Below, piece by piece: positions 50,462 to 62,800 of a stretch of 64,000 bases of DNA. Positions within the stretch are counted from its first letter, which is position 1. Each line of letters opens with the position of its first letter. The notes below the pieces were generated by a model. That model did no database searches, was not told the origin of the DNA, and was given only the letters and a program-made list of their open reading frames with translations. A program made the position numbers and the translations under genes. Source of the stretch: Erythrobasidium yunnanense (Eukaryota; Basidiomycota; Cystobasidiomycetes; Erythrobasidiales; Erythrobasidiaceae). The stretch covers positions 3,581,652-3,645,651 of the forward strand of contig BCJC01000001.1 of assembly GCA_001600175.1 (NCBI GenBank), written 5' to 3'.

Positions 50462-52044
50462 ATGGGCGAGCTGTCCTTGGACGGTGAACAGGCTCCATGG
50501 GTGAGTGCCGAGACTAGATCATGGTTGAGTGGGCTGATTTAGCGTGTTTGCACAGAGGAGTTCTGCGGTTCGTCGAGCCTAAATTAGTGTGACGAGAGTT
50601 AGGCTGAAACACAGATGTCAGACATACGCTGGTCTGCCAAACATGAAAACGAAGCACCTACCTCGTCCAGAAATGTAGGTCTGTCGTCTTCTCGAGCATC
50701 AGACGGCTGATGCTTGCCATCCAGGTGTCATTGTTGCGGAGAAGTAATTGAAGATCCCCCTCGAACCATGTTCAAGCGTCCTGGTAGTAGATCGCTGACT
50801 GTTGCTACCAGACTTATACCCGAGAATGGAGACGAGGACCCTCTGGATTCAAGACACTCTGCAATGCATGTGGCATTGTCAGCTCAAAAGCAGATCTTCC
50901 ACCCGCAGAGACGCTAGACATGGTCTATCTCCAGCTGGAGCGTATTGGCATCAGCAGGAAGAAGACACCTTATTTCAGACTTTCAGCCCGGCAGAAGTTT
51001 CTGATCAAAGAGAGCTGGCCCGGTCCATCGTTCCAACCGTATGTTCGTGCGCCAGGGGTTGGCTCGGTCGAAGCTGGGCAGCTAGCAGCAGCGACAACGC
51101 TGCCGCCAATCGCACGAAGCAGACAGGATCTTATTCCTGAGCAAGTCGCTGCCGCTGAAGACTTGTTGGCATTGAACGGCTTCGGTGGCATGGATGGAGC
51201 ACCTGATCTTCGTATTATGGGCGACAGAGTCAGTAGGAGGCCTTCGCAACGAAGGATTTCGATAGGCTCGCCGGCTCCAGAGCTGGCAAGCCTTCCGAGC
51301 GATCTCTTTCATTTGGATCCACTGGAGCCTTTAGCCCTGCAAGGCTTGGACAGTCGATCGTATCGATCATTCTCGACTACGCCTTCTTCCCTGGGCACTT
51401 CATACTCGAGTCACTCGAGAAGCCCATCTCCTTTTCCACCTCTAGCTGCTTCGCCTCTATCTGGAACATCGTTGCCCAAGCGCACTCGTCAGTTTTCTAC
51501 CGATCTAGGCGCTCAGATGTGGGACACCAGCTTACCAGCGATTCCTCTGGCCGAAGCATCCTCTTTGGAACTCTCGACTGGATCAAGCCTACCAAGCCTC
51601 GGCCCGCTGAACAGGCACAACGCTAGAAGTCGATCCACCTCTTTTGGCTCGAAGAAGCGAAGGATACCAGGCTCCTCTTCTGACGACTTCCATCCCATGG
51701 CCCGTAGTTCGAGCAGCTCTACGATGGGAATCTACGATCCTCTCCCTTCAATTGGCGGAAGTAGCTATCCATTGATGTCTCGCTCGCCCAGCCCGGGCTT
51801 GAGCTCTAGCAGACGCTCACCAGTTTCGAGCTCCTTCTCGTCACGCTTGTCATCTTCTTCCGGTTCGCCGTCCTTCGTTGAGTATAACTTGCCGCCTCTT
51901 CGGCAAGGAGGGCAGCAGATGGGAACATCGTACTTGAGCCAAGGTGGGTGACAGCGATCTTCCAGGGATCTCTGTGAGCGCGTATACTGATCTCTGGCCT
52001 TGATAGACAACTATCAGCGGACGCGTAGTCCTTACAAAGGCTGA
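50462..52044 (+). CDS. GATA-type zinc finger protein, second copy (5' exons unresolved)
   Basis: A second GATA finger is formed by splicing a 19-nt exon (50725-50743, encoding CHCCGE) to exon 50812-51943, which begins TYTREWRRGPSGFKTLCNACG. The spacing is again C-x2-C-x18-C-x2-C, and REWRRGPSG..LCNACGI is close to the white-collar type. The rest is Ser/Pro-rich and disordered. A last intron (51944-52006) adds DNYQRTRSPYKG before the stop at 52044. Upstream, an exon ending at 50500 (MGELSLDGEQAPW) with a good gtgagt donor is probably part of the gene, but its link to the finger was not resolved, and the true start may be near 50212. Likely a transcription factor. Tandem with the gene at 48.2 kb. 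Confidence 0.7.
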
Positions 52045-52273
52045 CGTACCGCTTCTTGCCTCTCCTAAAAGCCCAGAATCAGGCGCGCAGCTAGAATCGT
52101 GAAGGCAGATAGACATCCAAGTAGTGAAAGGCGTTCCTGCTGTTAGTCGATGGTTATTGCCTCCTAATTAGTGTAAGATTGGCTTTCTCCTCAATGTCAG
52201 ATAGAAACTTTAGTAATCATGATACTATGAAAGAATATGCTATACAGAGCTGTTGTACACCTGTCCAGACTCT

Positions 52274-53014
52274 CTACTTGCGTTCTGCGACCTTTGGTTC
52301 CCAAGCCATGAATTTGGGAGCTATGGATCAGGTTCGCCAAATCAGCTTTCTTCATCCTGAGGCGTGGAGGCAGGCATACCTGTTGTACTGTAGCTCTTGT
52401 AAGCGCCTCTTGATCCAGTCAGGTTCTCGATATGCGAGCTCTGCCATGCAGGCGTGTTTGCGATGACCTTAGGATCCATATGAGGAGGGTCTTTGCGGAT
52501 ATGGTTGAGCCAGCCGTGCCATTCGTAAGGCACTTGAGCTCCGTTATAGTCTTCCTGAGCGTAGTCGACCTAGATAAACATGGGTAGCCATTAGAAACCC
52601 AATTCGGACCACGATGCTTTGATATTTCAAGGCCTTACCCAGCGATTGCGCCCGCTGTGCTCAGCGTCGTTCTCGTAGTACTGCATGCATATCAACATCA
52701 GCTTCACATCCCTGCTGAAACGTTGTTGCTGCCGTTCTGACCTTGTTTCCCGTGCTGTTTCGAGCCAGAATCACGCACGGTTTCAGCCAATGTCGCCAGC
52801 GAGCTCGCGTATGCGAGTATGCGCATACAAGTCTGTCCCAACAAGTCGTCCAATCTTTGAGTCGTCTTGCCGTCCGAGAGCTCTCAAGGCTTTCTTGAAG
52901 CCTGGCAAGCGGGCCGTTAGCTATCTCTTCGCCTTTCGAACGGCGCTGTCGCAGGGCCGTACCCATCACTCTGAACATCTGTATTGTCTTGAAGAATGGC
53001 GAAAGCTGCGACAT
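52274..53014 (-). CDS. NADH:ubiquinone oxidoreductase subunit NDUFA12 (B17.2)
   Basis: Accessory subunit of mitochondrial complex I on the matrix side. Six exons (52942-53014, 52829-52901, 52742-52754, 52639-52680, 52380-52569, 52274-52320) close in phase to 145 residues. The family core is clear: GRLVGTDFTGNKYYEND, HSGRNRWVDYAQEDYNG, VPYEWHGWLNHIRKDPP and the end YSTTAPKFMAWEPKVAERK. Exon 3 is just 13 nt and supplies the TGNK of the core. Reading through the donor at 52379 instead gives a shorter, non-conserved tail. The presence of complex I excludes lineages that have lost it, such as Saccharomyces-type yeasts. Confidence 0.93.
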
Positions 53015-53368
53015 CTTGTAAGGTCTTGCGAGGTATAGGTGCAAGCGGGAGAAGCAAGCAATGGAAGTCCGCAAGGTGATTGAAAGTCGATAGTCTGCAT
53101 TGCAGTGAGATGAAGATAGACGTGGGTACAACGTCCTTAAGTTCATTGCGGTTTTGGTTCTTTGGTTGAATAGTTTACGACCCGGCGCAAGTTGATCTAG
53201 GGATTGATGAATAGCTCTAGTACTGATAGGCTTTCTAGGCTTCTACTGATGCAGGCGCACGCGACAAGCCTCTAGATCACTCTACTGGGAGATCTTAGCC
53301 TTCGATTCGACTTGTCTGCGGTCAAATCGAATTAGCAGACATTCTCCGTCGCATTCCCTTACAAGAGC
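53015..53368. other. Intergenic region
   Basis: NDUFA12 promoter and leader side and the 3' flank of the oxidoreductase gene, both minus strand. About 350 bp without a supported gene. Confidence 0.3.
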
Positions 53369-55511
53369 TTACTCAGCAAGATGGTCGACCTTCGCAGTCT
53401 TTGTAGCTCGTTCCGAAGCTTCCTTGATAGCCCTGTAACCTCTTCCCGTCAGTACCAGCAAAAATCTCCAAGGAAAGTATTCGACATACCAGGTCAAGGC
53501 ATAGGTACCGCAAGCGTCTCTGAAGCTGGACAAGATGCCTTCGTGGGTCTGCTGTGGAGCAATGTTCTCATCTTCATCCTCGTCGGCGATGGCGCTGTCG
53601 TTGGCGATGATGGAGGAGGCACCAGACTCGGCAGCGTCGATGAGGGCACCGATCTCGCCTATGTACCTGATCCTTAGCATGACTCAACGTACTGTGGATG
53701 TAACGTTTACGCACCGTAGTAAGGGTCATCGTCAGTGAAGGTGTGCTTTTGCTCGGCGTCTGACTCTGGTGATCGAACGTAGAGGGTAGGCTCATTGTAT
53801 CTGAATGAGGTATATCAGCGAAGTGCCGTGAAGAAGTCAAGCGAGTGCGCGTACAGGTCAACAACCTTGAGTTGCCATCCGTCGACTGGAAAGAAGCTGC
53901 TTCAGTCGTGATCAAGTGGGAGGTAGGCATGCAACTCACGGTAGACCTCGAGGAAAGTATCGTATTTTGTACCCTGAAGGGTCAGAGCATGAGTGAAGGA
54001 CGCGATACCTCCATTTTCGTATTTCCTGCAGCAGGCAGAGACCATTGTTCAGCTCGGTCCCTGTACCTGACAACGTGGGCGAAGACTTACCAAATAGCAC
54101 TGGTGGTTCTTGGGTTTCTGAACTCTTCAGGGATCTTCTCCTCATCGATTGGCATAGCTTCTAGGAATCCAGCTTCCTCGAAGTGCTTGAAACGAGCAAA
54201 GTATCAGCTGTGCTTCGAATATGCAAGAGCTAGGATAAGCTCACCTCTGTCGAAGTAGCCTGAACAGTATCCAGCAATACAGCACCACCGAAGTATCTGC
54301 ACAGATCTACCAGATGTGTACCCTGTTCCACTACAGGTCCACAGCTCTTTCCCTTATGCCACCATACTTCACTCTTGATCTTCGCATACGAGCAGACGTA
54401 TCGTGCTACAGTCATGATGACGGGTTTTCCAGTTTGCTCAATGATGTTCTTCATGTGCTGAATCACTTTCAGGTAGCGAAGCATGTAGCCGACACTGGCG
54501 ATCACGCGCTTCTCTTCCAGTGCGTGGGCGAGGTTGAGCGCGTTCTGGACGGGTGCAGTCGTGATGGGCTTCTCAATGAACAGGGCAGCCTTGGGGAAAT
54601 GCTTCAAGATCTGGAGCTCTAGATCGGCACCTGGTCTATATCACAATTAATATCTCAGCGCTCTCTCCCAATCTCTATGCCTCGACAGCGTGCACTCACA
54701 GGTCACTTCCGTGGAAAGCAGCAGGTGAGCCGATAATGACTACTTGGGGCGTATGTTTGACGTCCATTCCTTTTACAAACTCGTCCAAGCTCTTGCAGAG
54801 TCGGCAGTCGGAATAGGCCATGGCGACAAACGAGTTTGTCTTGTGCTCGATGACGGCTTCTGCGCGCGAGGTAGCTGGGTCGACGATACCGACTACGCGG
54901 AGACGAGTCTGGAGTCTGTGTTCGATACGAGCGGACTGGGAATCGACGCCTGTCATCAGCTTGGGTGAGCTTGTCTTTATTTGTCTGGTCGCGACATACG
55001 TGGTTCCATGGGCTGTACAGAAGCAGGAGAGAAGTCAGATACAGCACCTTAATGTTTTATATAGCGTGAAGGCCAGCGTACCCTTCGTCCGAACCAAAGT
55101 TGCTGTTTGTCCAAGTTAGCGATAAGGCTATCAGGCACGGCTTCGTTAGCTTGCCAACTTACATGTTGCCTGCGCCGATGAAGAGGACGTTGAATTTGCC
55201 CTTCTTGACTTCGTCCTGTATCGTAGCATCACTTAGTTTAGCTAGTCTCGTGTCGCAGTTCGCCAGATGAGACCGACCTTGGTCTGTCTATCGAAGGGCT
55301 GTTACGAGATACCACAATCAGCACAGAACTAGCATATAGAGTAGGTTAAGCATACAGTCAAGCTTGACATTGAACCCAGACGGCCAGGATCTATGCTAGG
55401 GCGTCGTTTGAGCGACTTCATGCTGCTGGAACGGCGTCCCTTGAAGCCAGCTGAGCGAGGAGAATTGGGCGAGCCAGCTACATTGTCGTCTGTAGGGCGC
55501 GAGCTGGTCAT
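53369..55511 (-). CDS. Gfo/Idh/MocA family NAD(P)-dependent oxidoreductase
   Basis: About 13 small exons were traced from the ATG at 55511 (MTSSRPTDDN) to the stop at 53369. The N-terminus has a disordered basic leader (FKGRRSSSMKSLKRRPS). The Rossmann fold starts with KGKFNVLFIGAGNINFGSDEG and goes on to RLRVVGIVDPATSRAEAV. The family motif EKP is in LFIEKPITTAPVQNA. The catalytic-domain half has SVGYMLRY, EVWWHKGKSCGPVVEQGTHL and DLCRYFGG, and the end TYALTWAIKEASERAT is restored only when the intron 53433-53489 is removed. Two exons are about 13 and 21 nt. Members reduce or oxidise sugars, inositols, or dihydrodiols. The substrate here cannot be told. Cytosolic by default. Confidence 0.85.
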
Positions 55512-56160
55512 CTGGAGGGATGCGAAGCCAGACCTGGGACACCCATAGCAAGACCGCGAAAAACAGGGCGGACATGACGATGTCAGATAGGATCTGGATG
55601 GGATTGCCATGGATGCTGCGCTGTTGGCTCTTACATCTTTGCTGCTGTTTCTTGATGTAGATTTCGAATTCGACTTTGTGTTGGTCAGAAGCTGCGAGTA
55701 AGCAAGAACAGGTTAGCCTTGTGCCTCGATAGCGTCAATGCCGAGCCAGAACTCGCTTGTATGCAAACCAGCTGGAGGACCTCGAGCAGCGAAAGAGAAG
55801 CAGAACAACCAACAACAACAGCACATGTGGCCCCGAAAAATCTGCACAGAAAGCCGCTCCGCTTCGTAGTGTAGTAAGCGCTGCCAAAGCGGAGCCTCCT
55901 CTTGATTTGCGCGTCTCTGCTGTAATCTGTATCGATGGACTTTCCACTGTTTCTTAAAGGGAGATATACGAGCAAACTAGCTACATGGATTGGTACGTCT
56001 TGAAAGCGAATTGGTCGTGATCCATTTACTTCGGGCACGTCTAGTTGTCTCTTTTTTGCAGATACGCCAGCGTATCGGCATCCTTTTGGGTTATTGTAAA
56101 TAGATAGATGGTAGGCGGAAGAGCCGATGCCGCTCTGTCCCCATAGAAGGCCTGCAAGCC
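55512..56160. other. Intergenic region
   Basis: About 650 bp upstream of the oxidoreductase and downstream of the large disordered protein, both minus strand. A minus-strand open frame of 159 codons (55685-56164) lacks recognisable features and overlaps the neighbour's stop. I see nothing else. Confidence 0.3.
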
Positions 56161-59100
56161 TCACGGATACAGCTGGCTGTCGAAGCTCGCATCATAATGA
56201 TCCTCTTCTTCGTCATCATCACCATCTTCGTCTTTATCTTCCCCTGCTTGGACTTGAGATTCTTCCAGACTAATTACTTCTTGCATCGGCTGCAGTACTT
56301 CCTCTCCATCGGCCTCAGATTCTGCATAAGCAGCTACCAGCCCAGAAGGTAGTTGCTCGACCGCATTATAAGTGATAGATGTATCTGCCTGGACATCGTC
56401 AAGGCTCATATCGATCTGATCCATTGATGTATCTTGATAGTCCGAAGGCAGCGGCGATAGATCTGAATCGCTTGCTTCTCCCTTGTCCTGCACATTTTGC
56501 TTCTTTATATTCTTCCTGATAGCTTTCTTAGGTGTAATAGCCTTATCTTCCTCACCAAAATCATTCGGCTGATCCACCATAGCAGGATCCGTCAATCTCG
56601 ATCCACTCCTTAGGCCCAGCTCGAGCTTCATAGCCGTAGCTTTTCCTCTCTCATCCGAGACTCTTCTTTTCTTTCCCCTTGTATTCCTTGCTGCGTACGC
56701 TGGGCCCGCCCCAGCAAAGGAAGACGAAGTAGCACCCTTGTAGTCTCCTTCAGGGTCCGAGATACCATCTTCTGCATAGAAACGTTTCTTAGGTGAACTC
56801 CTTCGAACAGGTGATGGTGGTTTGGAGAGTGAAGTGAGCTGTGGCTGGGTCGCGGCTCTGTTAAGGCTTGCGAAAGCGGCATCGAGCGAGCGGATATGTG
56901 AAGGCGGAAAAGAAGGAGGAGGATCGCCTGCAGTTTTTCGGTCTGTCGTCTGCTCGACAGCTTCTTCAAGGGACTCAGCAGTCTCGGCTATTTTGGCAGC
57001 TGCTTTCCCACGTCCTCGTCCTTTACCTCTTCCTGCCGCTGTGCCTGTTCCTGCTGCTTTAGCCTTGCCTCTTCCGCCCTTAGCTGGAGCTTTCTTAGGC
57101 GGCGAAGCAGCCTTCGTTGCTGGCTCTTCCCCGTCTTCAGGAGCATGAATCGTTCTTCCAGCTTCAGTAGGCGGAACTGATGGCGGAGGAGGTAGAGCGA
57201 GAACAGACGGTGCTGTAGCTTTTCCTTTCGTGTTTGGGGGATTGCTCTGGTCTGCTAGAGGCAGCTGACGAGGTGTGCCAGTAGGTGCGTTGTGCGCAAC
57301 ATGAATAGCAGCAGTAGTAGTATCGCTAGCGAAAGATGCCTCATTCGGGACAGACAGCTGTGATACTGATTGTTGAGACGGGATCTGCGTCGCAGAAAAC
57401 GAAGTAGCAGCAGAAGTCGACAAAGTGGACTTCGCTTGGCTCGAAGGAGGATGAGGTATCGGAATAGGCGATTGAGCAGCGACCAACGTGGTCTTGGAAG
57501 GCGAGATCGAAGCAGCTAGATGTGTGTTGATTGATAGATTGGGCATAGGTGCATGTCCTCCCTTTATTGCAGATGCAGATGCAGACGAGCCGTTAAGAGC
57601 CTGCTGAGGTGCCATCCTACTAAGCGTAGCAGATGGAGGAAAAGAAACGGCGTGCGGTGACCATTGCTGCTGCTGCGCTTGAGCAGGTGCACGCGCAGGT
57701 GCATACTGAGGATAACCAGTATGCGTCGCCAGCAGATTCTGCGCGAATGATCCATACGGCAGACTAGCCGCTATCCCATTCCCAGCCGCAGACTTACTCA
57801 TTCTCCTATACGCAGCCGTGGGTGGCAGTTTCAATTTATCATATTCCTCTTCCTGCCATCCCCTCAGACCTTCTCCTACATCATTGCCGTCGTTGTCGTT
57901 ATGGTGGTTGAATAGGTTGTTCAATGATACTTTCTTCGTCGGTGATCTGATTTGTGTCGACTTTATAGGTAATGGCCGACTTTGTGTATAAGAGGAGGCA
58001 GCATGAGGGATATAGTGCGAAGAGGGCTGATAGGACGAATATTGATAGTCCAGAGAGGCTATGCCTAGGTTGTTCGATACGTCGTGGGATCGAAGAGGGG
58101 GAATGTGGATAGTGGACAGGACGGGACCGCTAGGCGGTCGAGTGATGTACGTATCGCTCTTCTGATAGAGTGACTGAACAGAATGAGGAGAAGATGCACT
58201 TCTTTGCATTGGTAGAGTGGCAGTGCTGGATATGGATATAGATGTGGATGGAGATCGCTTGACGGAAGGAAGCAATGCTAGACTTCTAGGCTTCTCTGAT
58301 GATCCTTCTCCAGCACTTATCGATGATGCCTTGGTGATCCATGGTGTACTCGTAATAGACGGTGGGCCGGACATTGCGCTCGATGCAGTATAGTCTGCAT
58401 TCCGCGCGCATCAATTTACGGCTCAATCCGCTAGAGAGCAAGCGAACGACTCACCAGGCTGCATAGGACTCAATAGAGTATCAATGAGCGTACTCGTCTG
58501 CGATAGGGCGTCTCCAAGCGGCGAAGCTCGTGAATCTTGCTGAATTCCGGCAGTGTTCTGATGATAGATAGAGTTGCTTCCTGCTGCGCCTGAGGAGCTG
58601 GGGCCAGTAGCACCATTGGGTAGTGCGCTACGGCTTGCAGGTCTGCTATTCTGCCCATTTGCAGCAGCGTTCAAAGTGGTCGAAGGAGAAGAAGAAGCCG
58701 TTGATGCAGGCATAGGTGGTAGAGGAGTACTTCCAAGCATTATAGACGGAGTAGCAGATGTACTTCTACCGTAAGATGGTAAGCCAGAGCTCGCGCTCCT
58801 AGCTGTATTGTGCACGTTTGCGAAATTTGGAATAGTGGTGCTGCCAGAGCTAGGTGCTCGTGAAGGTGGGACGAGTAATGGTGGATAGCTGCCGGTCTGC
58901 TGTATATAGTTTGATTGTCCTAGGAAGGAAGAGTCTTGCTGAGATGCGCTTTTTAGAGCTCCACTCGAGTGTCCTGATAGTGGAACACTCGGCGATCTCG
59001 AGGTGCTGCCGCCTGCATTGTTCGAAACAGTAGTATTGTTGTTGAATAGAGTAGTCGCTGCTCCTGCAGATAGAGGTGCACCTCTACCTTGATTTGACAA

Positions 59101-59463
59101 ATTTGTTAATGCTGTCGGACTTGTCGATGAAGGACCCTCTGGTGCTAGAGGATAGGGTTGCCCTTGCTGGAACTGATACTGGTGCTGATAATCGTACGGA
59201 GGAACAGCTAGCACAGCGTACTGCTCGTTGAAGCTTGCATTTGGTCTGTTCGGCGATGGGGACTGAGATGCCCTCCTCGTATTGGCTTCCATATAGTTGC
59301 ACTGCATTGCCAGGTTCTCCCATAGTACGAGCTGTATGGATGGCCCCATTGCTGGATTGGATAGTGCACTGTCATCTAATAGATCCTTGTATCTTGCCAG
59401 GCAGAGAGCGCGAAACTCTTCGAGGGAACTCCAGGGAAGGACAAAGGATATGGGGGGCATCAT
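56161..59463 (-). CDS. Large, mostly disordered protein with basic GRGK tract (1080 aa)
   Basis: Exons 58455-59463 and 56161-58394 close in phase. Only the first 60 or so residues look folded (LPWSSLEEFRALCLARYKD, MGPSIQLVLWENLAMQCNYM), perhaps a helical interaction module. The rest is Ser/Pro/Ala/Asn-rich low complexity. A basic Gly/Arg/Lys tract (TAAGRGKGRGRGKAAAK) and nuclear-localisation-like clusters (KKAPAKGGRGKAK, NTRGKKRRVSDERGK) suggest a nuclear or chromatin-linked protein. The C-terminus is strongly acidic (EDKDEDGDDDEEEDHYD). No known domain recognised. The start at 59463 is the first ATG of the frame, and the divergent ATG1 start is 403 bp away. Confidence 0.7.
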
Positions 59464-59866
59464 TTATACTGAGAGCGTATGGTACATAGTCAAGCTGCTC
59501 TTGCATCCCAGGTGCTCTCTCGGCTCCTTGATTGCCCATGATGCCCGCTCAGGCCATCCCTTCAACGGTCGACGTCTGACGCAGCGAGGAGATGGTAGAC
59601 TTTGCATGATTGCATTGCAGTGAGTGTGTTAGACTTGCTACATCTTGAACGGATCTCAAGCTTCTCTTGCTTCTTGACCATTCGTCCAGATCTCAAGTCA
59701 CAACTCAATCAATCGCTTATCACCTCGCTGATCCGGCGAGTATTGATCATCAACAAAAGAGCAGAATCCGCACAGAACACTCCACAATCTGATGCAACGG
59801 TAGCATACAGTATACTCTGCATCCCGCTCATATGGCCCGCGACTCGCACGACAACAGCTCGAAGCG
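59464..59866. promoter_or_regulatory. Divergent promoter of the disordered-protein gene and ATG1
   Basis: Some 400 bp between two divergent ATG codons. No TATA box recognised. Likely shared regulatory region; nothing more can be supported. Confidence 0.35.
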
Positions 59867-62800
59867 ATGCCGCCATCGTCGGGTCATGGATCTGGACAGT
59901 CTCACGCCCATGCAGCCCGCGTAGGGCCATACACCATCAATGAAGAGATAGGAAGAGGATCATTCGCGACCGTCTACAGAGGAGAGAACAGCGTGAGTCT
60001 CATACATCGACTGGACTTGCTTGGTCAGATCACGCGATCGCCATACTCAACCAATCAGTCAATACTGACATGTCGTGTCTCACTGCCGCAGACCACCTCA
60101 CCACCCTCCCTCGTAGCCATCAAGTCTGTGATCCGGTCCAAGCTGACATCCAAGCTGCTCGAGAACCTCGAGTCGGAGATCTCGCTCTTAAAAGGCATAA
60201 AGCAACGAAATGTAGTCGAGCTCTTGGACTGCATCAAGACGGACAACCACATCTATCTCGTGATGGCCTACTGCTCCGCGGGGGACTTGTCAGGGTATAT
60301 ACGGAAGAAAGGCCAAGTCTCAGGCTTAGGTAGTACTCTCTTAGATCGCTCTGGCAGGGAGAGATATCCACATCCTAAAGAAGGTGGATTGAACGAGATG
60401 GTCGTGCGATGCTTCATGGGCCAACTAAGCGAAGCGCTCAAGTTCTTACGCGCCCGAAATATAATTCACCGTGATATAAAGCCTCAGAACCTTCTTCTTC
60501 ATCCAGCTTCTTCTTCCGACATCGCAGCTGGTCATCCACTCGGCATTCCATTACTCCAAGTCGCCGACTTTGGTTTCGCGCGTTTACTCCCTTCGCAATC
60601 ACTAGCGGAGACACTATGTGGAAGTCCATTATATATGGCCCCTGAGATACTCCGCTATGAGAAATATGACGCGAAAGCAGATCTTTGGTCAGTAGGTGCT
60701 GTCGCATATGAAATGGCAACGGGACGACCGCCGTTCAGGGCACAGAACACGATGGAACTCTTGAGGAGGATAGAAAGACAGGATGATAAGATCAAGTTTC
60801 CAGATGAGAAGACGTCCCCTCCAGCGTCTTCTGCTGGTGCAGCACAGACAGCAAGTAGCACGCATGTAGTTGCGGAAGACGTTAAGGCACTCATTAGGGC
60901 ACTGTTGAAGAGGAACGCAGTGGGAAGAATAAGCTTTGAAGCCTTCTTTGAGGGCGCGGAGAGGGTTGCGAGATGGGGCGAGGGTAGTATAGCGCCTGGC
61001 AGTATTGAACTGCCTGGAAAGAGTCAAGCACCATCAGCAATGCCGGCGATCAGGCGAGAACACAGTAGTAGTGCCAGGAGAACACCCTCGACTTCGAATA
61101 CTCCGCCTTTACAAGCTCAGCCTCAGCGGACAGACAGACCTCCATCGACCACCGCTGTGCCTAGTGCAGCTCAAGTACAGCAACAGCAGCCTCTCCCGTC
61201 TCCCATCTCTATGCCCTCCACAGAAGCCGAACAAGAGCCCGCTTTCATCATCCGCAAACAGTCCTCTTCAAATGCCCTCAGAACTCTATCCAACCCTTCT
61301 CCAGTCCCTTCTACATCGTCGAACGTACGAGCATCTCCACTTCTTACTACACCTACAAATGAACGGGAATCACCTGTTCCTCCTAATGACCAGATCGAAG
61401 CGCAGCAGCCGCATCTGAATAGAAGACATACGATAGCTTTCAACTCGAAATACGTCGTAGGGCCGACGAGCGATGCACCTGCCACTGGGGTGGAAGTGAG
61501 GCAGAAGGATCATGCTGCGACGTCGACAGCTGTAGGGGCGCAGCTGCCTGTCCTCGTGCCGGTGCCTACTATGCCTGCGCAGAAGAGGAGGAGTACAGAT
61601 GCAGGCCTGCTAGAAGCCAGGTATGTCCACATTCACCTGCATTATGGCACGATTCGCAAAGCAAGCACTGACCATGCAATACGCAGGAACACTTCGCTCG
61701 CGCCACCGCAGCAGCAGCAACGCACAGCAGCGCCCGCAAAGTCCAATCTCACTTTAGCCCAGCCATCAAATTTGACAGCTGCTAGGCGGCCGTCAGAGAT
61801 GATGGACGCATCGAGCATGACGAACGACGATGACTCTGTGCTGGGCAAAGAATACGTCCTTGTTGAGAAGCGGAACGTCGAGATTAACTCGCTTGCGGAT
61901 GGTGAGCGATACTTTGCATTCAGGCGAGGTATTATAGCTGATGTATTGTATGACGCAGAACTAGCAGCTACCCAACCACGTCGCTCGAATGCACTTTCCA
62001 GACGGCATTCTCGCGGTATCTTGTCAAGACAGCCTAGCAATATACCAGGCGTGAACCCTCTTCCTATCTCAGGCGGAGTATCGCCCTCACCTCCTTCTCC
62101 CGCACTACCCTATCCACCCATCGGTCCTCCTACGACATACGACCATCCTCCGTTTGCTGTAGCCCGTCCCGCACTCGCTACCTACGGCTCCTCACCACGC
62201 TCTCGAGGCGTGTCGTACAGTTCTTCACCCGGGCGATATACGAGCCCCATAGCAGCAGCCGCGAATGCCGCTGCTGTGCCTCTATCAATAGTCGGCAACA
62301 CGTCCGCGACCGCCATTGCGAAAGCACTCAACATGGCCTCATTGAAACTCTTCGGCTCTCCAACTGAGAATATCTGGTTGCGGAAGAGATCACATAGAAT
62401 ACCTGTGCCGAGATCGGTGGAGCCGAAGATGTTAGAGCCGGAAGAAGAACGTCTTTTGAATACGCTGGAAGACACAGCGCAGAAAGCAACCGTCATCTTC
62501 GATTTCGCGGATAGTAAATTCTTCTTGATGGCGGAATTGGCGGGCAGTAGTGAAGGAGGTGGGAATGCGGGGATGATGAAAGCTAGTATCGCAAGTCCGT
62601 TCGGGAACGGAGTCACTGCTGCCCAATTGCAGAGGCGATCATCGTCAGCTAGCGAAAGATCACCTTCTTCACCCTCTCCACTAGGTCAAGCAGCAGCGTC
62701 TTCTTCGACTCAACCGCCAACTGGCGCAGAAGCTAAATACGCTGCTCTGGTCGGCGAAACACTGGTCTTGTACATCAAGGCTCTCGCTTTTCTGGATAAA

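Noticed and set aside
52342-52380. Read-through end of NDUFA12 at 52342
   Set aside because: The tail would be unrelated to the family, whereas removing the intron 52321-52379 yields the conserved AWEPKVAERK end.
55685-56164. Minus-strand open frame of 159 codons
   Set aside because: No conserved features or plausible start context, and it overlaps the stop of the neighbouring gene.
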